Shown piece after piece: positions 8,352-17,008 of a DNA stretch of 64,000 bases. Position 1 is the stretch's first letter. Each line of letters opens with the position of its first letter. The DNA comes from JAHRAW01 sp963693025 (lineage in GTDB: Bacteria > Pseudomonadota > Gammaproteobacteria > Arenicellales > Poriferihabitantaceae). The stretch covers positions 744,001 to 808,000 of the forward strand of contig OY843749.1 of the NCBI GenBank assembly GCA_963693025.1, in the 5' to 3' direction. The notes beneath the pieces were generated by a model that saw only the letters and a program-made list of their open reading frames with translations, ran no database searches and was not told the DNA's origin. The position numbers were made by a program, and so were the translations under genes.

Positions 8352-10547
8352 TTGCCGAACCCGTTTTCATACTGCAAATTGTTGCGTTGCGCCGCCGTCG
8401 CCGTGGTCGTGCCGGCGCTGGTTGCCGCGTGCGCTCCCGTCGCCGGCATTTCACCGGGCGGCGCCCCGCAGGTGGTTGACAAGCCGGTTGAAACCGCAAA
8501 ACCCGACGCCACCGCCGCCGCCGAAACCCCGCCACCGCCCGCGCCCGAAGAGCAAGCCGTCGCCCACGCCATCGAGGGCGAGCAGCAAATCATCGTCGCC
8601 GACGCGCCCTGGGCATTGGTGCGCCAAGCCGAGCGAGCGCCGGCGGACCAAGTGGCGTCGTTGCTGTTGCCGGCGATTTCCGGGTTCATCGAACTGGGGC
8701 AGATTGACATTGCGCAGACCCTGGTCGGGCAACTGCAAACCCAGCCCATCACCGCCTTCCAGCGGCGCGCGCTGAAACTCTATCAGGCGCAACTCGCGCA
8801 AGCCCGGGGACGCCACTCGCGCGCCATCGGATTGCTGCGCCTGCTCGAGCAATCCCCCGACCTGAGCGCGCAGACCAGCGCCAAACGGTTGCTGTTGCTC
8901 GCCGATTCGCAGCAGGCGCTGCACCGCAACGCCGAGGCGCTGGCGACGCTGTTGCGGCTCGACCGGCTGCCGGAGCAACCCAACCGCGCCGCCAACCAGC
9001 AGCGCATTCTGGCGCTAATCGATTCGCTCGACCCGCTGAGCCGCCTGCTGTTGCGGGAGAGCCCGCCCGACGACGCCGTCACCGGCTGGATTGCGCTGAG
9101 CGAAATCCTGCGCTTCGCGCCGCCCGAAGACCGAACCACCGGCATCCAGCAGTGGCGCGCGCTCTATCGTGAACACCCGGCGGAGCAACTGCTACTCGAC
9201 CAGCGCCTGCTGACGGACGAGTCGGTTCAATACAAACACATCGCCATGCTGCTGCCGCTGACCTCGCCGTTCGGCAAAGCCGCGCGGGCGTTTTACGAGG
9301 GGTTCATCGCGTCGCGCAACGCCGACCATTCGGTGAACCGGCCCGAGGTCAGTTTGCACGACATTGGCGAAGACCCGTCGCTGGTGTCGTTATACTACCG
9401 CGCCGCGATTAGCGACGGCGCCGATTTCATGGTCGGACCGCTCGGGCGGCAGGCGGTCAACGCGCTGCTCGCCGGCGCCCCCACGGAGTTGCCGACGCTG
9501 ATGATCGGCAACGTGCCGGACGACAAAACCGCGCCCAACTTATACGGCATCAGCCTGTCGCCCGAGCAGGAAGCCGGGCAGGTCGCCGAGCGGGCATTTT
9601 TGGACGGCCACCGGCAAGCCGGCGTGCTCGCGAGCGAATCCGAATGGGGTCAGCGGGTCGCGGCGGCATTCGCGCGGCGGTGGGAAGCCCTGGGCGGCAC
9701 GGTGGTGGAGAACGTGACCTTCCCGCGCGACATTTCCGACTACCCGCGAACCATACAAAAACTGCTCGGCTTGGACAAAAGCATCGCGCGCGAGCGAATC
9801 TTGAGCATTCAACTGGAAGCCAATCTGCAATTCACCCCGCGGCGGCGGGACGACATTGACTTCCTGTTCCTCGCCGCCAACGCCGGCGAGGCGCGATTGC
9901 TGGTGCCGCAACTGCGCTTTTTTCAGGCGCACGACCTGGCGTTGTATGCGACCTCCACGGTCTATAGCGGCAAGCCCAACCCGGCCACCGACGCCGATTT
10001 GGACGGCATCATCTTCGGCGATATGGACTGGATGCTGGACGCCGCCGTGTTGCCGCCGGAGCCGGAGCCTGCGCTTGAGTTGGAAGCGGGAGCGGACGCC
10101 GACGCCGATGCCGATGCGGTGGCGAGCGTCCTGCCGGAAGGGGAATTCGGGGCGGATTGGGACGCGACAATCGGCATGACCGCCGGGGCTCAGACAACCC
10201 CGCCGACTCAACCCACTCAGCCAACTCAACCGACGCCGACACCCGCAACCCCCGCGCAACCGCCGCCCCTGTTGCCGTTTCCGTTGCGCGAGCCGGGTCC
10301 GTATTATCACACCGACCTCGACCGGCTGTATGCGCTCGGGCTGGAGAGTTACCGCTTGATTCCCGGACTGGAGGCGTTGCGGAACAATCAGTGGCAGCGT
10401 TATTACGGCAAGGCGGTGGACATCAGCGTGCAGGCGGACGGCAACGCGCGCCGGCATCTCACCTGGGCGCGGTTTGACCGCGGTCTGCCGGTGCCGCTGC
10501 CGGGCACCACCGCGGGCCTTCGCGTGCCCGCCCCGCCGAGCCAATGA
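8352..10547 (+). CDS. lpoA: LpoA-type outer-membrane lipoprotein, PBP1A activator
   Basis: Outer-membrane lipoprotein that reaches through the periplasm to stimulate PBP1A. The start chosen is TTG 8352, with GAGGG seven bases upstream and a compact signal peptide ending in the lipobox LVAAC. An in-frame ATG at 8280 is possible but lies at the predicted transcription start. The N-terminal half is a helical TPR-like domain; the C-terminal half (from about KHIAMLLPLTSPFG) is a periplasmic-binding-protein-like fold. A low-complexity stretch of Ala/Asp then Pro/Thr/Gln repeats interrupts it near 10070-10270. It heads lpoA-yraN-diaA-dolP, a conserved gammaproteobacterial order. Confidence 0.9.
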   Translation: MPNPFSYCKLLRCAAVAVVVPALVAACAPVAGISPGGAPQVVDKPVETAKPDATAAAETPPPPAPEEQAVAHAIEGEQQIIVADAPWALVRQAERAPADQVASLLLPAISGFIELGQIDIAQTLVGQLQTQPITAFQRRALKLYQAQLAQARGRHSRAIGLLRLLEQSPDLSAQTSAKRLLLLADSQQALHRNAEALATLLRLDRLPEQPNRAANQQRILALIDSLDPLSRLLLRESPPDDAVTGWIALSEILRFAPPEDRTTGIQQWRALYREHPAEQLLLDQRLLTDESVQYKHIAMLLPLTSPFGKAARAFYEGFIASRNADHSVNRPEVSLHDIGEDPSLVSLYYRAAISDGADFMVGPLGRQAVNALLAGAPTELPTLMIGNVPDDKTAPNLYGISLSPEQEAGQVAERAFLDGHRQAGVLASESEWGQRVAAAFARRWEALGGTVVENVTFPRDISDYPRTIQKLLGLDKSIARERILSIQLEANLQFTPRRRDDIDFLFLAANAGEARLLVPQLRFFQAHDLALYATSTVYSGKPNPATDADLDGIIFGDMDWMLDAAVLPPEPEPALELEAGADADADADAVASVLPEGEFGADWDATIGMTAGAQTTPPTQPTQPTQPTPTPATPAQPPPLLPFPLREPGPYYHTDLDRLYALGLESYRLIPGLEALRNNQWQRYYGKAVDISVQADGNARRHLTWARFDRGLPVPLPGTTAGLRVPAPPSQ

Positions 10548-10915
10548 AGCGGAGCCGACCCCTGCCGCCGCACCTGCATCGCGGCGCCGATGCCGAAAAG
10601 TCGGCGCTCCAATACCTGCGCGCCAACGGGTTGCAACTGGTTGAGCAGAACTACCGCTGCGCCGCCGGCGAACTGGACATGGTGATGCTCGACAACCGCG
10701 AACTGGTGTTTGTGGAAGTCCGCTACCGCGGCTCCGAGCAATTCGGCGGCGCGGCGCGCAGCGTCGATGCCGGCAAGCAGCGAAAACTGCGGCGCGCCGG
10801 CGAGTCGTTCCTGCAAACCTACGCCGGTCCTTTCACCGGCTGCCGATTCGACGTGGTGGCGGTCACCGGCGCCGCGCCCGGCTACCGAATGGACTGGATT
10901 AGCGATGCCTTCTGA
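10544..10915 (+). CDS. yraN: YraN family (UPF0102) endonuclease-like protein
   Basis: A 123-residue protein with the restriction-endonuclease-like fold of UPF0102. The hallmarks are the N-terminal GADAEKSALQYLRANG, the acidic motif CAAGELDMVMLDNRELVFVEVRYR (Glu/Asp plus ExK/R-like positions) and the C-terminal CRFDVVAV. Its cellular role is not settled; it may act on branched or recombination DNA. It overlaps the end of lpoA by 4 bp (ATGA) and overlaps the start of diaA. Confidence 0.93.
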   Translation: MKRSRPLPPHLHRGADAEKSALQYLRANGLQLVEQNYRCAAGELDMVMLDNRELVFVEVRYRGSEQFGGAARSVDAGKQRKLRRAGESFLQTYAGPFTGCRFDVVAVTGAAPGYRMDWISDAF

Positions 10916-11519
10916 GCCGTCATCGTCCGGGGCACTGTCCGAGCGCGTGGATGCGCTGCTGTGCGACGGCATTCGCACGCTCGAAGCGGCGCGCGACACG
11001 CTGACCGGCGTGGTCGCGGAAGCCGCGGCGGCGCTCGCGGAAGCGCTCGAAAACGACGGCAAAATCCTCATCTGCGGCAACGGCGGCTCGGCAAGCGACA
11101 GCCTGCACTTCTCCGCCGAACTGGTGAACAAATTCCACCGCGCGCGCCGCCCGCTCGCCGCCATCAGCCTCGCCGCCGACGTCTCGGCGCTGACCTCCAT
11201 CGCCAACGACGAAAGTTACGACGCCGTCTTCGCCAAGCAAGTGGAAGCGCTCGGCAGGCGCGGCGATGTCCTGGTGGTCATCACCTCCTCCGGCAATTCG
11301 CCGAGCATCCTGCGAGCCGCGCGCGCCGCGCAAGCCAAACAAATGCGCTGCATCGCGCTCAACGGCAAAGGCGGGGGCGCGCTCTCGGCGACGCTGCACG
11401 CGCGCGACATCGACATCGTCGCGCCGGGCGAGACGACCGCCAGAGTCCAGGAAATACACGGTATAATCATCCACGCCTTTTGCGAACTCATCGACCATCA
11501 ACTTTTCGGAGAAATCTAA
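10905..11519 (+). CDS. diaA: SIS-domain protein DiaA/GmhA-like
   Basis: A 204-residue phosphosugar-isomerase-fold protein. Family blocks are ICGNGGSASDSLHFSAELVNKF, ITSSGNSPSILRA and the C-terminal HAFCELIDHQLF. In this position between yraN and dolP the E. coli orthologue is DiaA, which binds DnaA and helps time replication initiation. The related GmhA isomerises sedoheptulose 7-phosphate for heptose synthesis, and sequence alone does not fully separate the two. A heptose adenylyltransferase gene lies 1 kb downstream, so GmhA activity remains possible. The ATG at 10905 overlaps the yraN stop. Confidence 0.85.
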   Translation: MPSEPSSSGALSERVDALLCDGIRTLEAARDTLTGVVAEAAAALAEALENDGKILICGNGGSASDSLHFSAELVNKFHRARRPLAAISLAADVSALTSIANDESYDAVFAKQVEALGRRGDVLVVITSSGNSPSILRAARAAQAKQMRCIALNGKGGGALSATLHARDIDIVAPGETTARVQEIHGIIIHAFCELIDHQLFGEI

Positions 11520-11521
11520 CC

Positions 11522-12154
11522 ATGGCGACCCCAACCGCAACCGGAGCGAAACAACACCCCGTGCGAACGCTGACCTTGAGGGTTTTGTTGCTGGCTACCG
11601 CGCTTCCTGCTCTGAGCGCTTGCGTGCCGCTGGTGCTGGGCACGGTGGCGGTCATCACAGTCGATGTGAAACAAGACCGCCGCACCGTCGGGAAATATTT
11701 GGATGACGGCACGCTCGAAGTGCAACTGCGCAACGCTATTCGGGCGGACGAAAACCTCGCCGGTGTCAACGTGAGCATCACCGCGCACAATGGTATGGTC
11801 TTGTTGACCGGCCAAGTGGCTCAAGACGAGCAGCGTCAACGCGTGGACGCGCTCGTGCAAAGTTACAAACAAACCGGCAAGGTCTCGGTGGTGGTGAACG
11901 AACTGGAACTCGGCAACCCGACCAACATCCTCAGCCGCACCAACGACACTTGGATTACCGCCAAGGCGAGGTTTAAACTGTTGCAGGTTGGAAAAGAGTT
12001 GCCGCTTCCGGCAATCAAAGTGGTGACCGAACACGGCAAAGTCTATCTGCTCGGTCTATTGACCGAAGCCGAAGCCGAAGCCGCGGTGGCGGCGGTGCGC
12101 ACCATCAGAGGCGTAACGCATATCGTCAAGGTGTTTGGTAGACCGGTTGAATAG
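11522..12154 (+). CDS. dolP: BON-domain outer-membrane lipoprotein DolP
   Basis: A 210-residue lipoprotein (lipobox LSAC near residue 33) with two BON domains: about residues 60-125 (LEVQLRNAIRADENLAGVNVSI...GMVLLTGQV) and about 135-205 (WITAKARFKLL...VYLLGLLTEAEAE). DolP (YraP) sits in the outer membrane at the division site, binds anionic phospholipid and supports outer-membrane integrity and BAM function. It is the last gene of the lpoA operon, two bases after diaA. The N-terminal region before the hydrophobic segment is slightly long. Confidence 0.92.
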   Translation: MATPTATGAKQHPVRTLTLRVLLLATALPALSACVPLVLGTVAVITVDVKQDRRTVGKYLDDGTLEVQLRNAIRADENLAGVNVSITAHNGMVLLTGQVAQDEQRQRVDALVQSYKQTGKVSVVVNELELGNPTNILSRTNDTWITAKARFKLLQVGKELPLPAIKVVTEHGKVYLLGLLTEAEAEAAVAAVRTIRGVTHIVKVFGRPVE

Positions 12155-12179
12155 TATCGAGGGGAAACCTCCACCTACC

Positions 12180-12470
12180 CGTCATTCTCGAACGGTAGAA
12201 AATAGGAAGCATCAACAACTCGTCATTCTCGAACGATAGAAAAATAGGGAGCCGACAGGCGACCATATTTTTCATCGCCTTCGGGAATCTCATCCCGACT
12301 AGCGCTGAGTTCAAACAAAGCCCGTGCCAGTCTTAGGGAGATTCCCGAGGACGCAAGTGTCCGTAAGCCGCCGCAAGAAAAAGCGCGGCGGCAACGGACA
12401 CTAACGCTCGAGAATGACGAGGTTGTTGTAACGCTCGAGAATGACGGGTAAATGAAGAATGACGAGGTAA
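12180..12470. repeat. Palindromic repeat cluster 2 (one inverted full copy plus ends)
   Basis: A solo end at 12180-12210 is followed by a full inverted copy (12221-12419) and a short extra end (12429-12447). In this copy the left arm of the second hairpin reads CGGGAATCTCATCCCGAC instead of CGGGAATCTCCCTAAG, a variant also seen near 51519. The gap between dolP (12154) and the next gene holds nothing else that I can recognise. Confidence 0.88.
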
Positions 12471-12492
12471 AACACAACATGCCGGTGAACTG

Positions 12493-12990
12493 GTGAACTC
12501 ATACACCCCCACTCCCGCCGAGCAAAAAATTTACGACACCGCCGCCGGCGTCGCGCTGAGCGACTGGGTGGCCGCCCTCCCCCGGCCGCTGGTGTTCACC
12601 AACGGCTGCTTCGACCTCCTGCACCGCGGCCATGTCAGTTACCTCGAACAAGCCGCCGCGTTGGGCGAGACGCTACTGGTCGGCGTCAACAGCGATGCCT
12701 CGGTGCGCCTGCTGGACAAGGGCGCGCACCGCCCAATCAACCCGCTGCCCGACCGCATGGCGGTGCTGGCGGCATTGGCGGCGGTGGATGCGGTAGTCCC
12801 CTACGACGAGCCGACCCCTCTGGAATTAATCACGCTACTCAACCCAGACCACCTGGTCAAAGGCGGCGACTGGTCCCCCGAGCAAATCATCGGCGCCAAC
12901 GAAGTCCGCAACCACGGCGGAAAAGTCCACTCCCTACCCTTCCGCTTCCAACGCTCAACCTCAAAACTAATCGCCCGCATCCGTCGCTGA
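12493..12990 (+). CDS. D-glycero-beta-D-manno-heptose 1-phosphate adenylyltransferase (RfaE2/HldC type)
   Basis: Nucleotidyltransferase that adenylates heptose 1-phosphate to ADP-heptose for the LPS inner core. The motif TNGCFDLLHRGHVSYL contains the HxGH nucleotide-binding signature, VGVNSDASVRLLDKG follows, and FQRSTSKLIARIR closes the fold. The 165 residues correspond to the C-terminal half of bifunctional HldE, so the kinase half must be encoded elsewhere. The start is a GTG just after the repeat cluster, with no strong ribosome-binding site visible. Its stop lies in a perfect inverted repeat shared with the convergent gene. Confidence 0.9.
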   Translation: MNSYTPTPAEQKIYDTAAGVALSDWVAALPRPLVFTNGCFDLLHRGHVSYLEQAAALGETLLVGVNSDASVRLLDKGAHRPINPLPDRMAVLAALAAVDAVVPYDEPTPLELITLLNPDHLVKGGDWSPEQIIGANEVRNHGGKVHSLPFRFQRSTSKLIARIRR

Positions 12991-13005
12991 GCGCCGACCG
13001 CTCAG
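12987..13005. terminator. Perfect inverted repeat spanning both stop codons of convergent genes
   Basis: CTGAGCG (12987-12993) and CGCTCAG (12999-13005) pair perfectly around a five-base loop. The arms contain the TGA of the adenylyltransferase and the TGA of the opposite-strand membrane-protein gene. No U-tract follows on either strand, so bidirectional termination is only a suggestion. Confidence 0.35.
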
Positions 13006-14459
13006 GCGATTGCCGGGGTTGACAGCAACCACAAGCCGAACAGCGTGTAGGCGACCATCAGTGCGGCGAGGGGTAGTTGGCTGGCGGCGGCGGGTTGGGG
13101 GGTGGGGAATAGGCGCAGGGCGGTGAGGTGGGCGGTGGTGATTCCGATGATGTGGCCGAGGACGATGAGGAGCGTTTGCAGGCTCCAGATGCGGGACACG
13201 CTGGGCAGATGGGTGAGGAATGAAGTGGTTACGAGGTGGTTTTTTGCCGCCAGCAGGTTCCAGTTGAGGTTGAAGGGGTCGTTGAACGCCAGCAGCGCAT
13301 ACTGGCTGTTGGTCAGCAGCGTGGCGAGGTAGTGGGCGAGGTGGAAGACCAGCGAGATGGGGACGAGGGAATAGATTAGGCGACCGCAGGCGTGCGGGAA
13401 GCGGACGGCGCTTTGTCGCGCGCGGCAGCCCGCCCACACGCACAGGAAGAACGCCGCCGCCAGCGCGCCGAATGCGAGCAGCAAGCCGAGGGTGTTGCCG
13501 GCGATGACCGCGCTGCGACCGGGGAAAGCCAGCGGGTTGATGCCGAGCGCGCCGAGCCAGGTGAAGGTTTTGTTGAGGCCGTCGAACGAGACCGCGCTCA
13601 GGGTCAGCAGCACGAAGCACACGCCCGACAGGGGTAGCGGTGGCAGGGTGATGAAGGATGCGCCGGGCAGGCACAGGCGGATTGCCAGTTTCGCGCGCGT
13701 GCCGGTTGCCCTCCCGTTCGCATTCCGCCCGCCGGCGGTGGGCTCGCGCAGCAACGGCGAGCAGCCGCCAATCAAGCGGAAGAATACGGCGAATGGCTCG
13801 GCGTAACGGAGCCAGTATTTTTCGCCGAAAAGCAGGCAGGCGGCGAGCGTGAAACACCAGTAGAGCAACACCGCGCGCGCCAGGCGGACGGGGTTGTCGG
13901 GCGCGGGGTCGACCAACTCGAACCAGGCGAAGCCGAGAAACAGGACGAAGGCGGGGGCATAGCCGAGCGCGCGCGGCGGGCTGAATGGCGCGGCGTAGCG
14001 GGGGATGCATCGCCGTATCACATCGAGCGGCCCGCTCCACGGATTGAGCAGCGGCCAGAGGTCGCCGAGCGCGCATTGCAACAGGGTGAATCCGACCCAC
14101 CACAGCGTCCAGACAAACAGCGGCAACGGGTTGGCGAGCGGGTCGGCGCTGCCGAAATGGGCGGCCAGCAGGAGCAGGCACAGCAGGCAGAATGACAGCA
14201 AACTGGGCCATTTCGGTGGGCGGGCGGGTAGGTGGAAGAGCGGCGCTGAGCGGGTTTCGAGTAGGCGCAGGCGGTGCGGTGGTATGCACAGCAACACGGC
14301 GAACGAAGCCGCCACCGCCAGCGCCGCGGCGATTTGGTAGTAGCCGGTTGGGAGCAGCATCACCATGCCGCGCGCGCCGCCGTGGGCGAAGGCGGGGGTG
14401 GTTTGCCATGCGCATAGGGTTAATAGCGCCGGGGTGAGTGTTGTGTGGGGGTTGTTCAT
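13002..14459 (-). CDS. Polytopic inner-membrane protein, unknown function
   Basis: A 485-residue protein with a cleavable-looking leader ending in AFAHGGARG and about ten hydrophobic segments. The N-terminal part (ARGMVMLLPTGYYQIAAALAVAASF) resembles membrane proteins often labelled 'fenitrothion hydrolase' in databases, a name with little functional support for such proteins. Aromatic-rich loops (LWWVGF, WFELVDPAPDNP, NPFNLNWNLLAAKNH style) suggest a periplasmic face. It is a single gene with convergent and divergent neighbours, bounded upstream by a repeat cluster. I do not assign a substrate or reaction. Confidence 0.75.
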   Translation of the reverse strand: MNNPHTTLTPALLTLCAWQTTPAFAHGGARGMVMLLPTGYYQIAAALAVAASFAVLLCIPPHRLRLLETRSAPLFHLPARPPKWPSLLSFCLLCLLLLAAHFGSADPLANPLPLFVWTLWWVGFTLLQCALGDLWPLLNPWSGPLDVIRRCIPRYAAPFSPPRALGYAPAFVLFLGFAWFELVDPAPDNPVRLARAVLLYWCFTLAACLLFGEKYWLRYAEPFAVFFRLIGGCSPLLREPTAGGRNANGRATGTRAKLAIRLCLPGASFITLPPLPLSGVCFVLLTLSAVSFDGLNKTFTWLGALGINPLAFPGRSAVIAGNTLGLLLAFGALAAAFFLCVWAGCRARQSAVRFPHACGRLIYSLVPISLVFHLAHYLATLLTNSQYALLAFNDPFNLNWNLLAAKNHLVTTSFLTHLPSVSRIWSLQTLLIVLGHIIGITTAHLTALRLFPTPQPAAASQLPLAALMVAYTLFGLWLLSTPAIA

Positions 14460-14481
14460 GTGTTGGCTTAGGCCGCAGGGC

Positions 14482-15036
14482 TTGTGTTAGGGATGATACA
14501 AACAAAAGTCCGCCACAACTCGTCATTCTCGAACGGTAGAAAAATAACCCCCAACCTCGTCATTCTCGAACGGTAGAAAATAGGGAGCCGATAGGCGACC
14601 ATATTTTCTTCGATTCGGGAATCTCCCTAAGGCTACCGTGAATTCCAACAAAGACCGCGCCAGTCTCAGGGAGATTCCCGAGGTCGTAAGTGTCCGTAAG
14701 CCGCCGCTTAAAAGAAAAAGCGCGGCGGCAACGGACACTAACGCTCGAGAATGACGAGTTATATATACCCGTCATTCTCGAACGGTAGAAAATAGGGAGC
14801 CGACAGGCGACCATATTTTCTTCGATTCGGGAATCTCCCTAAGGCTGGCGTGAATTTCAACAAAGACCGCGCCAGTCTCAGGAAGATTCCCGAGGTCGTA
14901 AGTGTCCGTAAGCCGCCGCTTAAAAGAAGAAGCGCGGCGGCAAACGGACACTAACGCTCGAGAATGACGGGTTGTTGGAATGACGAGTCGTTGGAATGAC
15001 GGGTCTTTGGAATGACGAGTCGTTGGAATGACGAGG
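14482..15036. repeat. Palindromic repeat cluster 3 (two inverted full copies plus satellite ends)
   Basis: Holds a solo end (14521-14546), two inverted full copies (14558-14756 and 14770-14969) separated by AGTTATATATACC, and then four short direct repeats of TTGGAATGACGRGTC (about 14970-15034). At 14482-14513 is a decayed copy of a nested hairpin element (AGGGATGATACAAAC core) also found near 32125 and 60455. This is the whole divergent gap between the membrane-protein gene and pncA; any promoter must lie within or beside it. Confidence 0.9.
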
Positions 15037-15117
15037 TTTGGGAGGGGCGTTGTCGTGCTAGCATACTCGCGTCGTGCCGACGACCATCCCACTTAATCCA
15101 CCGGCGAGGAACACGCA

Positions 15118-15753
15118 ATGTCAGACCCATCAGGCGCGGATGTCGCGTTGTTGATTATTGATGTGCAGAATGATTTTTGTCCGGGGGGTGCGTTGGCGGT
15201 GGTGGGGGGGGATGCGGTGGTTGCGCCGATTAATGCGATGTCCGCGCGGTTTGCCAATGTCATTCTGACGCAGGACTGGCATCCGCCGGAGCATGTCAGT
15301 TTTGCCGACAACCAGCCGGGCAAGTCGCCGTTTGAGACCGTCCGCCTGCCTTATGGCGAGCAAACGTTGTGGCCCGCGCACTGCGTTCGGGGGAGCGCCG
15401 GCGCCGAGTTTCATCCGGCGTTGCATCGCGAGCGGGCGCAGTTGGTGGTGCGCAAGGGGTTTCGTGCGGCGATTGACAGTTACTCGGCATTTTTTGAAAA
15501 CGACCACTCAACCGCAACCGGATTGCACGGCTATTTGCGCGACCGGGGCATTTCGCGCCTGGTGCTCGCCGGGTTGGCGACGGACTTCTGCGTCGCCTGG
15601 TCCGCCATCGACGCCGCCGCGCTCGGGCTGGACGTCACCGTGGTGTTGTCCGCCTGCGCCGCCATCGATTTGGACGGCTCGCTGGACGCGCAACTGCGGG
15701 CGATGCGCGAAGCCGGGGTAGCGGTTGAGGACGGCTTTGCAGGCGCGGCTTAA
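15118..15753 (+). CDS. pncA: Nicotinamidase
   Basis: Hydrolyses nicotinamide to nicotinate for NAD salvage. The 211 residues fit the isochorismatase-like family. The catalytic triad is visible: Asp in LLIIDVQNDF, Lys in VVRKGF and Cys in GLATDFCV. The metal-site motif TQDWHPPEHVSFA is intact. The ATG has the upstream context GGCGAGGAACACGCA. A run of eight G (about 15204-15211) lies in the codons for VVGGDA, a possible slippage point early in the gene. It is a stand-alone gene convergent with the MFS gene. Confidence 0.93.
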   Translation: MSDPSGADVALLIIDVQNDFCPGGALAVVGGDAVVAPINAMSARFANVILTQDWHPPEHVSFADNQPGKSPFETVRLPYGEQTLWPAHCVRGSAGAEFHPALHRERAQLVVRKGFRAAIDSYSAFFENDHSTATGLHGYLRDRGISRLVLAGLATDFCVAWSAIDAAALGLDVTVVLSACAAIDLDGSLDAQLRAMREAGVAVEDGFAGAA

Positions 15754-15856
15754 TGATAACGCCGGGCGCGACTCAGCGATAACGCCGAACGCGGCTCAGC
15801 GATAACGCCAAACGCAACTCAGCAACAACACCGAACACCGCTCAGCGATAACGCTT
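15751..15856. repeat. 23-bp tandem repeat between convergent genes
   Basis: About four units of a 23-bp repeat (core ACTCAGCGATAACGCCGAAC) run from the end of pncA into the last codons of the opposite-strand MFS gene, whose stop is at 15842. The third unit has diverged (CAGCAACAACACC). The repeat seems to have expanded from the gene's own 3' end. Confidence 0.85.
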
Positions 15857-17008
15857 GGCGCCATAAATCAAATACGCCGCGGCGACCAGCGCGGCGGCCC
15901 AGTACACCGGCGGCAGAATGTCGATGCCGCCGCCGGCGCGAATGACCGCCCAGCCGAAAATCAGGAAGATGATAAAAATCGCGGCTTGCGAATAGTAACT
16001 CTTGAGCACCAGATAGCGGTGCGAAAGGGTCAGTTTGGCGATGTCGTAAAAGCGCTTGTTGAGCGCCAGCCGGAACATCGAGGTGCTGAACGTAATCAGC
16101 ACCAGCAGGATGAACAGCAACTCCAGCGACATCCCGTCGTGGGTCAGCGCGCGCAATGCCCAGGAGAGCGCATACAACGCCACCGCCAACTGATAGACGC
16201 GCTTTCTGCCCAGCCGGTCGATGGTGTTTTTGAGCAGGTAGAACAGGATGCCGAAAATCACCGCCAGCGCCAGCACGATGATGCCCAGTTTGGTGAAACT
16301 CTCGCGTGCGATGAGGAACAGCGAAATCACCCAGAAATAACTTTCCAGAAACAGGTAGACGCCGTCGAGGATGAAGATGGTTTTGGAGGCGTCGCCATCT
16401 TTGAACGCGACCACTTCGCGCAAGCCGAGGGCGGTGGTGCGGGTCAGCGTGCCGGGGTATTCGGGTTTGTTGGCGAGCAGAATCAGGAAGCCGGCGAGGG
16501 CGACGATGGCCGAGAGCGCCACGACATAGACGAAACTGGCTTTCTCCAACAGCAGGCTGCCCAGCAGGATGCCGACCTGCAACAAGGCGCCGACGAAGAG
16601 TTGGAAATTGCCGTATTTGCGTCCCGAGTTCGCCGGGTCTATTATTTCAAAAAACAGCGCGCGCTGGGTGGTCCAGAAGAAGCAGTTATAGACGCCGTAA
16701 CAGAGCCCCAGCGACAGCAGCACCGGCAGGGTCATGTCCATGTCGAGCAGATAGACGTTGAGCAGTAGCAACAACTCCAACAACAACGACAACGCAATCA
16801 TCGAGGTCAAATCGATTTTCAGGCGCAGCCGGTCCCATACCCATAGCCCCAGACAAAAACCGAGCCCGGCGATGGCGACGAAGACCGACACCGCGCCGAG
16901 GTCGTAGCCTTCCTTCCACAAATAGACCGGAATGAAGAACGGGAAAATGCCGATGAGCAGCGAGTGAAGCCCCAGATACAGATAGAAAATTCGGGGATGG
17001 TGCGGCAT
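15842..17008 (-). CDS. MFS-type transporter of the ATP-grasp cassette
   Basis: A 388-residue inner-membrane protein with 11-12 hydrophobic helices. The start chosen (MPHHPRIFYLYLGLHSLLIG) shares one base with the stop of the upstream ATP-grasp gene (TGATG), so the pair is translationally coupled. An MFS-like cytoplasmic loop is seen at DRLGRKRVYQL about two thirds along, and WDRLRLKID follows helix two. The substrate is unknown. As the last gene after two ATP-grasp ligases it may export their product or import a precursor. The stop lies in a 23-bp tandem repeat. Confidence 0.8.
   Translation of the reverse strand: MPHHPRIFYLYLGLHSLLIGIFPFFIPVYLWKEGYDLGAVSVFVAIAGLGFCLGLWVWDRLRLKIDLTSMIALSLLLELLLLLNVYLLDMDMTLPVLLSLGLCYGVYNCFFWTTQRALFFEIIDPANSGRKYGNFQLFVGALLQVGILLGSLLLEKASFVYVVALSAIVALAGFLILLANKPEYPGTLTRTTALGLREVVAFKDGDASKTIFILDGVYLFLESYFWVISLFLIARESFTKLGIIVLALAVIFGILFYLLKNTIDRLGRKRVYQLAVALYALSWALRALTHDGMSLELLFILLVLITFSTSMFRLALNKRFYDIAKLTLSHRYLVLKSYYSQAAIFIIFLIFGWAVIRAGGGIDILPPVYWAAALVAAAYLIYGAKRYR

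Noticed and set aside
12967..14526. A 519-codon minus-strand frame overlapping the polytopic membrane protein
   Set aside because: The product is Arg/Pro/His rich without hydrophobic segments and lies one frame away from a convincing membrane protein; it is a GC-driven shadow.
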